Positions 1 through 5,160 of a DNA stretch of 5,160 bases are shown one piece after another. The stretch lies in contig JAIVIH010000043.1 of assembly GCA_020200615.1 (NCBI GenBank), positions 1-5,160 of the forward strand, read 5' to 3'. Made by a program: the position numbers and the translations under genes. The notes below the pieces were generated by a model. The model had not been told where the DNA came from. It searched no databases and saw only the letters and a program-made list of their open reading frames with translations. The stretch is from Actinomycetota bacterium (GTDB lineage Bacteria; Actinomycetota; Acidimicrobiia; Acidimicrobiales; AC-14). The number at the start of each line of letters is the position of its first letter. The first letter of the stretch is position 1.

Positions 1-752
1 AGCTTCACCACCGCTCTCGCCCCCGCCTCGGGCGCGGCTCCCACGAAGCGGGCCATGACTTCTCCGTGCCCGCCGTCCCACGAGACGTCGAGGCACTCCG
101 GTCCGAACGATGAGTGGGCGACGGCCGACGCCGCCTTGCCCAGGGCGTCGGGATCCTCCGACGCTCCCACCGCGGTCACCGTCTCGGGGGGCCGGGGATG
201 AAGTCGTAACACGACGGCGACGATGAGGCCGAGGGTCCCGAACGAGCCGGTGAACAGCTTGGACAGGTCGTAGCCGGCCACGTTCTTGATCACCTTGCCC
301 CCGGCTTTGGCGATGGTGCCGTCGGACAGCGCGACGGTGATGCCGAGGATCAGGTCGCGCGGCGCTCCGTAGCGGTGGCGCAAAGGGCCGGAGTCGCTTG
401 TGGCGACCATGCCACCGATGGTGGCCCCCTCATTCCCGCCGGGCGCGCCGAGCGGCGGATCGAGGGCGACCATTTGGTCGGCGTCGGCCAGAGCCTCCTG
501 CGCTCGCGCCAGGGTTACCCCGGCCTCGAACACGGCGGTGAGATCGCCCTCGTTGTGCTCGACGACGCGGTTGAGCCGCTCGGTGGAGACCTCGATCTCC
601 GGCGGCTCCGAGGGCCGGCCCCACGACAACTTGGTCCCACCGCCACGTATGCGGATCCGTTGCCCCCGAGCTCCGGCCGCCCGCATGACCTCGCCCGCCT
701 CGTCGGGCGTCGACGGTGCTTCTCGGCGAGCGATCGCGTGCGGGGTCGTCAG
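1..752 (-). CDS. glcE: Glycolate dehydrogenase FAD-binding subunit GlcE (N-terminal part, cut by window edge)
   Basis: GlcE is the second FAD-domain subunit of the glycolate dehydrogenase complex (GlcDEF), which oxidises glycolate to glyoxylate and passes electrons towards the respiratory chain. About 250 codons are visible; E. coli GlcE is about 350 aa, so roughly the last third lies beyond position 1. Numbering from the CTG at 752-750, the PCMH-type FAD domain shows RGGGTK (36-41), GGMVATSDSGPLRHRYG (113-129), GGKVIKNVAGYDLSKLF (151-167) and TGSFGTLG (168-175), matching GlcE rather than GlcD. The start is uncertain. No ATG, GTG or TTG lies in frame near the glcD stop. The CTG at 752-750 overlaps the glcD TGA as CTGA, the geometry expected for translational coupling. 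The first in-frame ATG (686-684) would remove about 22 residues that look like the usual N-terminal 'P.s.dE' segment. An in-frame GTG at 818-816 would overlap glcD by about 70 bases. Identity is confident; the start is not. Confidence 0.9.
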   Translation of the reverse strand, partial: MTTPHAIARREAPSTPDEAGEVMRAAGARGQRIRIRGGGTKLSWGRPSEPPEIEVSTERLNRVVEHNEGDLTAVFEAGVTLARAQEALADADQMVALDPPLGAPGGNEGATIGGMVATSDSGPLRHRYGAPRDLILGITVALSDGTIAKAGGKVIKNVAGYDLSKLFTGSFGTLGLIVAVVLRLHPRPPETVTAVGASEDPDALGKAASAVAHSSFGPECLDVSWDGGHGEVMARFVGAAPEAGARAVVK

Positions 753-2200
753 AACCTCTCGGCCACGCCCGACTGCTCGAGGGGATGCTTCCGGTAGGGG
801 CCCGGGACCTCGCCACACAGCCTCGGCGTGGGCATGACCTTCCCGGGGTTGGCGAGCTGGTCGGGATCGAAGGCACAGCGCAGCCGCTGGAAGGCTCCGA
901 GGTCCGGCTCCGAGAACATCTCGGTCATGAGCTGCTTCTTGTCGAGCCCGACACCGTGCTCGCCGGTGATCGAGCCGCCCGCTTCGACGCAGGCGAGCAC
1001 GATCTTCCCCGAGAGCTCCTCTGCGCTCTCCAGCTCCCCATCATTTGTGGCGTCATAGCAGACGAGCGGATGGAGATTCCCATCGCCGGCATGAAAGACA
1101 TTGGCGACCCTGAACCCGTAATCCTGCGAGAGCTCGTCGATCCGCTTCAGCACGTCGGCCAGGCGCGTGCGGGGGATGACGCTGTCCTGTACGTAGTAGT
1201 AGGGCGAGACGTAACCCATGGCTGCGAAGGCCGCCTTGCGTGCTTTCCAGATCAGCGCCCGCTCGGCCTCGTCCTGGGCGACGCGCGTGCCGGTCGCGCC
1301 GTTGCGCTCGTAGATCTCCATGACATCGTCGAAGCGCGCCTCGCACTCGGCCTGCGAACCGTCGAGCTCCACGATCAGGGCTGCACCCACGTCGACGGGA
1401 TATCCGGCGTGGGTCCAGTTCTCGGTGGCCTCGATGGTCAGCTTGTCCATGATCTCGATGGCCGCCGGCACCATCCCCGCGGCGACGATGTCGGTGACGG
1501 CCTGGCCCGCCTGCTCGATGCCGTCGAAGTACCCGACCATGGTCTTGTTCGCTTCTGCTTCGGGCGTCACGCGGAGCGTGATCTCGGTGGCGATGCCCAG
1601 CGTTCCCTCCGAGCCGATGAAGGCGCCCAAGAGGTCGTAGCCCGGCCGGTCCAGCTCCTTTCCTCCGAGCCTCACCACTTCGCCGTCGGAGAGCACGATC
1701 TCCAGGCCGGTCACGTAGTTGGCCGTGAATCCGTACTTGAAGCAGTGCAGCCCCCCAGAGTTCTCGGCCACGTTCCCACCGATGGTGGAGACGACCTGGC
1801 TGGATGGGTCCGGAGGGTAGAAGTGGCTCGGCCCGACTGCCTTCGACACCGACGCGTTCGTGACGCAAGGCTCCACGACGACGCGTTGGTTCTCCAGATC
1901 CACTTCGAGAATGCGGTTGAGGCGGGTCAGTACGATGAGGACGCCGTCCTTCACGGGAATAGCACCGCCGGACAGTCCAGTGCCGGCACCCCGCGCCACC
2001 CACGGCACCTTCGCTGCGTGGCACGCCCGCACGATCTCCCGCACCTCGTCGCCAGACCCGGGAAGCACGGCGAGCGCCGCCGGTGTCCGGTAGTGCCTGA
2101 GGCCGTCGGACTCGTAGGTCCGGAGCTGGTGCGTGTCGGTCAGGACGTGTTCCTGCCCGCACACGTCCCGGAGGCGCTCGACCAGCCCCGCGTCGATCAC
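749..2200 (-). CDS. glcD: Glycolate dehydrogenase catalytic FAD subunit GlcD
   Basis: This is the catalytic flavoprotein subunit that oxidises glycolate (and often D-lactate) to the 2-oxo acid; electrons are expected to pass to GlcF. At 483 aa it is close to E. coli GlcD (499 aa). The N-terminal FAD-binding domain carries VARGAGTGLSGGA (68-80), the PPDPSSQ segment (129-135), TIGGNVAENSGG (139-150) and FIGSEGTLGI (194-203). The C-terminal FAD-oxidase domain carries NVFHAGDGNLHPL (367-379), with the conserved histidines, GGSITGEHGVG (408-418), AFDPD (443-447) and NPGKV (451-455). The C-terminus (...ERF) also resembles GlcD. The GTG at 2200-2198 is chosen because it gives a family-like length and sits directly behind a possible -10 element. 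A stand-alone D-2-hydroxyacid dehydrogenase is the alternative, but the overlapping glcE makes GlcD much likelier. glcF is not in the window and may follow glcE. Confidence 0.95.
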   Translation of the reverse strand: MIDAGLVERLRDVCGQEHVLTDTHQLRTYESDGLRHYRTPAALAVLPGSGDEVREIVRACHAAKVPWVARGAGTGLSGGAIPVKDGVLIVLTRLNRILEVDLENQRVVVEPCVTNASVSKAVGPSHFYPPDPSSQVVSTIGGNVAENSGGLHCFKYGFTANYVTGLEIVLSDGEVVRLGGKELDRPGYDLLGAFIGSEGTLGIATEITLRVTPEAEANKTMVGYFDGIEQAGQAVTDIVAAGMVPAAIEIMDKLTIEATENWTHAGYPVDVGAALIVELDGSQAECEARFDDVMEIYERNGATGTRVAQDEAERALIWKARKAAFAAMGYVSPYYYVQDSVIPRTRLADVLKRIDELSQDYGFRVANVFHAGDGNLHPLVCYDATNDGELESAEELSGKIVLACVEAGGSITGEHGVGLDKKQLMTEMFSEPDLGAFQRLRCAFDPDQLANPGKVMPTPRLCGEVPGPYRKHPLEQSGVAERF

Positions 2201-2231
2201 TTCCGCCTACGGTACTCTCGCCCGCACGAGT
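2201..2231. promoter_or_regulatory. 31-bp divergent intergenic region shared by glcD and the FAD oxidase gene
   Basis: Only 31 bp separate two divergent GTG start codons, so both promoters must overlap each other or the neighbouring gene. On the minus strand, TACCGT (2214-2209) fits the TANNNT -10 pattern and would start transcription about 1-2 nt before the glcD GTG, implying a leaderless or nearly leaderless mRNA. On the plus strand, TACGGT (2208-2213) or TACTCT (2213-2218) could serve the oxidase gene, giving a leader of about 7-12 nt. No convincing -35 box or Shine-Dalgarno sequence is visible for either gene; AGGCGG lies only two bases from the glcD GTG, too close to be a normal ribosome site. 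The promoter assignment is inferred from motif and position only. Confidence 0.45.
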
Positions 2232-2233
2232 GT
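2214..2233. repeat. Imperfect inverted repeat in the divergent promoter, possible operator
   Basis: ACTCTCG (2214-2220) and CGAGTGT (2227-2233) pair at 6 of 7 positions around a 6-bp spacer. The right arm runs into the GTG start of the oxidase gene, and the left arm touches the candidate -10 boxes on both strands. A protein bound here could control both directions at once. It does not match an operator I recognise, and in GC-rich DNA a 6/7 match can occur by chance. Confidence 0.25.
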
Positions 2234-3332
2234 GACGGAACGACCGGAAGTAGCGGTGATCGGCGCGGGGATCGTCGGTCTCTCGACGGCCTACAGCTTG
2301 ATGGAGCGGGGAGTCGCGGTCACGGTCTACGAGCAGGGCGCGCCGGGGAACGGGCAATCGGGCGGGGAGTCGCGCATCTTCCGTCACGCCCACGACGACC
2401 CCCGTCTCGTGGCCTTCGCATGCCGGAGTCGAGCCATCTGGCGCGAGTGGGAAGCCGCCCTGGGTGTCGAGCTCGTCTCGGCCGACGGGGTAGTCGCGCT
2501 GGGCCCCTCAGTCGAGGCCAGGGTGCGTGTGATGGGCAAGGTCAGCGGCACGGCAGGCCGGGTCATCGACCCCGCCGAGCTGGCCGAGCGACTACCGGTC
2601 CTTGGTGGCTACGCCGGCCCAGCCATGATCGACGAAGCCGGAGGATCCATACGCACCGGCACTGCCATTCACGCACTGGCCGGCCAGGTCGGCGCCTCCC
2701 TCGTCGTCGACGAGGTCATCACCGTTCGCCCGAGCCCCAATGGGGCGGTCGAGGTGAGGACGGGGGGCCGCTGCGCCGAGTACACGAGGGTCGTAGTCTG
2801 CGCCGGCCGGGGCACGGCACGGCTGGCGAGGGGCGTGGGGCTCGCGCTCCCAGTCAAGCAAGCGGCGCACGTCCGCCTCACCTTTGCCGTGCGAGGCGAC
2901 GCTCCGGCCCGGCTCGCCTGCCTGCAGGACGGAAGCGGGGACTTCGGAGAAACCGGGATCTACGCCGCCCCGTTGCCCGGTAACCGCCACTACGCGCTGG
3001 GGCTCAGTGAGACGACCGAGGTGCTGGATGACGGCAGCCTCCTCGAGCCCGGCGGTCTCGCCGACCTGAGCGAGCGTGCTAGTGGCTACGTCGGGCGTGC
3101 CCTTCCTGGCCTGGATCCCGACCCCGTCGACTACCGCCACTGCTGGGTCACCGAGCTGCCATGGAGCCCCGACGGGTTCGCCGTGTGGGAGGCGGAGGGG
3201 CTGTTCTTCGTCGCCGGCCACAACCTCTTCAAGCAAGCGCCGGCCCTGGGCCGGGCCCTGGCCAACGCGGCCCTCGGTGAAGGGTTGGAAAGCGAACTTC
3301 GCCCGGAAGCGAAGCTGGGCGCACCAGGCTGA
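2232..3332 (+). CDS. FAD-dependent amine/amino-acid oxidoreductase, DAO / monomeric sarcosine oxidase-like
   Basis: This is a 366-aa flavoprotein of the DAO superfamily, which oxidises C-N bonds of amino acids or secondary amines. The N-terminal Rossmann motif is VAVIGAGIVGLSTA (7-20), followed by an acidic end to the second strand (E35) and GGESRIFRHAH (44-54), which resembles the GDTRIIRHAY flavin/substrate loop of monomeric sarcosine oxidase. C304 (in YRHCWVTE) aligns with the cysteine that binds FAD covalently in that enzyme (Bacillus Cys315). The closing AGHNLFKQAPALG (328-340) matches its GHGFKFAP-type FAD motif, with K334 conserved. By my alignment from memory, the active-site Lys265 and His269 of sarcosine oxidase become A255 and S259, so sarcosine oxidase activity should not be assumed. 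The GTG at 2232 is chosen because it is the only in-frame start just ahead of the Rossmann motif; the one at 2133 would overlap glcD head-on. Its place beside glyoxylate genes suggests, but does not show, a product such as glyoxylate. Family confident; substrate unknown. Confidence 0.85.
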   Translation: MTERPEVAVIGAGIVGLSTAYSLMERGVAVTVYEQGAPGNGQSGGESRIFRHAHDDPRLVAFACRSRAIWREWEAALGVELVSADGVVALGPSVEARVRVMGKVSGTAGRVIDPAELAERLPVLGGYAGPAMIDEAGGSIRTGTAIHALAGQVGASLVVDEVITVRPSPNGAVEVRTGGRCAEYTRVVVCAGRGTARLARGVGLALPVKQAAHVRLTFAVRGDAPARLACLQDGSGDFGETGIYAAPLPGNRHYALGLSETTEVLDDGSLLEPGGLADLSERASGYVGRALPGLDPDPVDYRHCWVTELPWSPDGFAVWEAEGLFFVAGHNLFKQAPALGRALANAALGEGLESELRPEAKLGAPG

Positions 3333-3350
3333 TTGCCAGCCCGTCGAGCG

Positions 3351-3380
3351 TTGACCCCGCGCTGGGCGCGAACCTAGGCT
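3351..3380 (+). promoter_or_regulatory. Sigma-70-type promoter for hyi-glxR
   Basis: TTGACC (3351-3356) and TAGGCT (3375-3380) are separated by 18 bp, close to the TTGACA / TANNNT pattern of housekeeping promoters. Transcription would start near 3387, giving a leader of about 35 nt before the hyi GTG. It lies wholly within the 89-bp gap after the oxidase stop, so hyi-glxR can probably be transcribed independently, though read-through from the oxidase gene is not excluded because no terminator is seen. Confidence 0.55.
3358..3370. repeat. Perfect 5-bp inverted repeat inside the hyi promoter spacer
   Basis: CGCGC (3358-3362) and GCGCG (3366-3370) are separated by TGG. The repeat sits between the -35 and -10 boxes, where a bound regulator would block polymerase. 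It is short, made only of G and C, and not followed by a T-run, so it is not an intrinsic terminator and may be chance. Confidence 0.2.
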
Positions 3381-3407
3381 CGATCTGCTCAGACGGGGTC
3401 CTTGTTT

Positions 3408-3414
3408 GGTGGTG
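3408..3414 (+). promoter_or_regulatory. Weak ribosome binding site of hyi
   Basis: GGTGGTG lies 7 nt before the GTG at 3422 and is a partial match to the Shine-Dalgarno consensus. It supports the GTG start, which also gives an N-terminus (RFCPNLSMLF) aligning with that of known hydroxypyruvate isomerases. Confidence 0.45.
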
Positions 3415-3421
3415 ACGCGAC

Positions 3422-4234
3422 GTGCGGTTCTGCCCCAATCTTTCGATGCTGTTCAAGGAACTCGACTTCGTGGACCGCGTCGGACGGGCCGCTGAGGCCG
3501 GTTTCACCGCTGTCGAGTTCTGGTGGCCGTCGGGGGAGGACTTGGATCGGGTTGAGGCCGTCATCAAGGAGGCGGACCTCCGAGTGGCACTGTTCAACTT
3601 CGACGCGGGGGACATGCCGGGCGGCGACAGAGGTCTGCTGAGTGATCCCCAGCGCCAGCAGGAGTTCCGTGACAACGTGCCCGTTGCGCTGGAGTTGGCT
3701 CGTAGCCTGGGATGCCCTCGCCTCAACGCGCTAGTGGGACTCGAGCTCGACGGCGTCGACACCGCCGAGCAGCTGGAGCTGGCGCGCGACAACGTCGGGT
3801 GGGCCGCCGATCAGGCCGCCGAACACGACGTCGACGTGATGATCGAGGCGGTCAACACGTTCGAGAACGGGCCCTACCTGCTGGCCACCACCAATGCAGC
3901 CGCTGAGTTCGTCGAAGGAGTGGGACGCGACAACGTCAAGCTCCAGTACGACGCCTACCACATGCAGCGGATGGAGGGGAACGTCGTCGCCACCCTGCGC
4001 GAGCGTATCGGCAGCATTGGACACATCCAGGTCGCGGACTCCCCCGACCGGGGAGAGCCGGGCTCCGGCGAGCTGAACTACCGCTACATCTTCGAAGCCC
4101 TCGAGAAGCTTCCGTACGACGGCTGGGTGGGGCTCGAGTACAAGCCGGCGACGGAAACCACCGAAGAGAGCCTGGCCTGGCTACCGCAGGACAAGCGCGG
4201 GGGAGACGTGCGAGTGGAGGACCTGAATCTCTAG
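3422..4234 (+). CDS. hyi: Hydroxypyruvate isomerase
   Basis: This cytoplasmic enzyme interconverts hydroxypyruvate and tartronate semialdehyde in glyoxylate metabolism. The protein is 270 aa, against about 258 aa for E. coli Hyi, and aligns with it from RFCPNLSMLF (2-11) to GWVGLEYKP (234-242). It is a TIM-barrel protein of the xylose isomerase-like / AP endonuclease 2 family. The expected metal and catalytic residues are present: E142 (in MIEAVN), D177 (in LQYDAYHMQRMEG, 174-186), H201 and Q203 (in GHIQVADSP, 200-208), and E239. RGEPGSGELNY (210-220) is also typical. The extra length is a short charged C-terminal tail (about 255-270) that I do not recognise. The start is GTG with a weak Shine-Dalgarno site. 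glxR follows after 15 bp, so the two enzymes acting on tartronate semialdehyde are made together. The main alternative, another sugar isomerase of the family, is unlikely given motif agreement and context. Confidence 0.93.
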   Translation: MRFCPNLSMLFKELDFVDRVGRAAEAGFTAVEFWWPSGEDLDRVEAVIKEADLRVALFNFDAGDMPGGDRGLLSDPQRQQEFRDNVPVALELARSLGCPRLNALVGLELDGVDTAEQLELARDNVGWAADQAAEHDVDVMIEAVNTFENGPYLLATTNAAAEFVEGVGRDNVKLQYDAYHMQRMEGNVVATLRERIGSIGHIQVADSPDRGEPGSGELNYRYIFEALEKLPYDGWVGLEYKPATETTEESLAWLPQDKRGGDVRVEDLNL

Positions 4235-4238
4235 CGAC

Positions 4239-4245
4239 GGGAGGA
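4239..4245 (+). promoter_or_regulatory. Strong ribosome binding site of glxR
   Basis: GGGAGGA stands 4 nt before the GTG at 4250 and within the 15-bp gap after the hyi stop codon. It is the only strong Shine-Dalgarno sequence in the window and fixes the GTG start of the reductase. Confidence 0.75.
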
Positions 4246-4249
4246 CCAA

Positions 4250-5155
4250 GTGGCCGGGGAGAAGATCGGTTTCGTTGGTCTCGGGATCATGGGCAAACCC
4301 ATGGCCAAGAACCTCATCAAGGCGGGACACCAGCTCGTCGTTCACAACGACAGCGGCGCCGCCGATGAGCTGAAGGGCGAGGGTGCTGAGGGAGCGGACA
4401 GCCACAAGGCCGTGGCCGAGGAGTGCGACATCGTCATTACGTGTCTCCCGGCGTCAGCGGAGGTCGAAGAGGTTTACCGAGGGGACGAGGGACTCCTCGC
4501 CGGTGCCAGTGAGGGCGACCTGCTCATCGATATGAGCACGATCTCCCCCCTTGTGACCAAGGAGCTCGCCCGAGAAGCGAGCGAGGCTGGGGTCAGGACG
4601 CTGGACGCTCCGATCAGCGGGGGTGAGCCGGGCGCCATCGCCGGGGAGCTTTCGATCATGGTCGGTGGCGACGAGGAGGACTTCGAGCGGGCAAAGCCGC
4701 TTTTCGAGGCGATGGGCACTCCCGTGCACGTCGGCGAGGCAGGTTCCGGGCAGATCGTGAAGGCTTGCAACCAGATCATCGTCGGCATCGTCCTGGAGGG
4801 CGTGAGCGAGGCGCTGGTGCTGGGCTCGAAGGCAGGCGTCGACCCGGCCAAGATCATCGAGGCCGTGTCGGGCGGTCTAGCCGGCACCAAGGTCATGGAC
4901 CAGAAGCGCGACAAGTTCCTGGAGCACGACTTCGAGCCCGGCTTCCGCGTCGAGCTGCACCACAAGGACCTCGGTATCGCGTTGGCCACGGCGAGAGAGG
5001 TCGGCGTGCCGTTGCCGGTCACGGCCCTTGTCGACCAGATGCTGCAGGAGCTCCAGGTCAAGGGCCGGGGGGAGCTCGACCACTCGGCCGTGCTAAGCGT
5101 GATCGAAGACGCAGCAGGGCACGAGATCGGCTCCGAGACCGAGGGACTCTCCTAA
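4250..5155 (+). CDS. glxR: 2-hydroxy-3-oxopropionate (tartronate semialdehyde) reductase
   Basis: This enzyme reduces tartronate semialdehyde to D-glycerate with NAD(P)H, the exit step of the glycerate pathway from glyoxylate. At 301 aa it has the usual length of the 3-hydroxyisobutyrate dehydrogenase family. The Rossmann signature is IGFVGLGIMGKPMAKNL (6-22). IDMSTISP (93-100) and LDAPISGGEPGAIAGELSIM (118-137) form the substrate loop, with S123-G124-G125. K171 (in GQIVKACNQ, 167-175) is the expected catalytic lysine. GGLAGTKVMD (208-217), FEPGFRVELHHKDLGIAL (228-245) with K239-D240, and LDHSAV (276-281) fill the C-terminal helical domain. GEPGA and GGLAG fit the GarR/GlxR branch better than 3-hydroxyisobutyrate dehydrogenase itself. 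The end of the second strand reads VVHNDS (30-35), with Asp34 where GarR has Arg, so the preferred cofactor is uncertain. The gene is the second of the hyi-glxR pair; garR would be an equally fair symbol. Confidence 0.92.
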   Translation: MAGEKIGFVGLGIMGKPMAKNLIKAGHQLVVHNDSGAADELKGEGAEGADSHKAVAEECDIVITCLPASAEVEEVYRGDEGLLAGASEGDLLIDMSTISPLVTKELAREASEAGVRTLDAPISGGEPGAIAGELSIMVGGDEEDFERAKPLFEAMGTPVHVGEAGSGQIVKACNQIIVGIVLEGVSEALVLGSKAGVDPAKIIEAVSGGLAGTKVMDQKRDKFLEHDFEPGFRVELHHKDLGIALATAREVGVPLPVTALVDQMLQELQVKGRGELDHSAVLSVIEDAAGHEIGSETEGLS

Positions 5156-5160
5156 GGGCG

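Noticed and set aside
430..876. A 148-codon minus-strand frame across the glcD-glcE junction
   Set aside because: It is frame-shifted relative to both genes and extremely rich in Arg, Gly and Pro; the true GlcE frame in this region carries RGGGTK and other family motifs.
1053..2393. A 446-codon open frame on the minus strand
   Set aside because: It is the same strand as glcD in another frame, gives a highly arginine-rich protein without domains, and crosses the divergent promoter into the oxidase gene.
716..2983. A 755-codon open frame on the plus strand, the longest in the window
   Set aside because: It runs antisense through nearly all of glcD and then out of frame through the oxidase gene. 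Its translation shows no recognisable motif and becomes arginine/proline-rich, as expected of a shadow frame in GC-rich DNA, while both genes it covers have clear family motifs.
2592..3236. A 214-codon minus-strand frame opposite the oxidase gene
   Set aside because: No motif is recognisable, and the opposite strand encodes a complete flavoprotein with Rossmann and C-terminal FAD motifs.
3333..3421. Possible transcription terminator after the oxidase gene
   Set aside because: The only stem in the gap (CGCGC-TGG-GCGCG) is 5 bp long and is followed by no T-run; it lies inside the promoter spacer instead.
3229..3792. A 187-codon minus-strand frame covering the hyi promoter and 5' half of hyi
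   Set aside because: Its product is a Ser/Arg/Pro-rich shadow with no domain, and it runs against the well-supported hyi gene.
1..5160. Mobile elements, tRNA/rRNA genes, CRISPR arrays or signs of recent transfer
   Set aside because: No direct-repeat arrays, terminal inverted repeats, transposase or integrase motifs, or tRNA-like folds were seen. Gene packing and base composition look even throughout by eye.

Overview
The window is GC-rich bacterial DNA, almost fully coding, holding five genes of two-carbon acid (glycolate/glyoxylate) metabolism. High GC, GTG start codons on all four genes whose start can be placed with confidence, and promoters lying almost on top of the start codons (leaderless-style transcripts) suggest a high-GC actinobacterium-like organism. 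That is an inference from style; no taxonomic marker is present.

Layout: positions 1-752 (minus strand) carry the N-terminal part of glcE, cut by the left window edge. It is overlapped by glcD (749-2200, minus). These encode two FAD-domain subunits of glycolate dehydrogenase, transcribed leftward as glcD-glcE. A 31-bp divergent gap (2201-2231) follows. Rightward come an FAD-dependent amine/amino-acid oxidase of the DAO/monomeric sarcosine oxidase type (2232-3332), an 89-bp gap with a recognisable sigma-70-type promoter, then hyi (hydroxypyruvate isomerase, 3422-4234) and glxR/garR (tartronate semialdehyde reductase, 4250-5155), 15 bp apart and presumably co-transcribed.

How they work together: GlcDE, with the iron-sulfur subunit GlcF not seen here, would oxidise glycolate to glyoxylate. 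Glyoxylate carboligase (Gcl, also not seen) would condense two glyoxylates to tartronate semialdehyde. GlxR reduces this to D-glycerate, and Hyi interconverts it with hydroxypyruvate. This is the glycerate pathway. The oxidase between the two halves is the least certain member: it could feed in glyoxylate or a related acid from an amine or amino acid, but its substrate cannot be read from sequence. It keeps the predicted covalent-flavin cysteine yet appears to lack the lysine and histidine that sarcosine oxidases use in the active site. That is the most interesting observation here. I found no mobile element, RNA gene, CRISPR array or clear terminator, and nothing that looks like a wholly new system; the rest is a well-known pathway in a compact arrangement.
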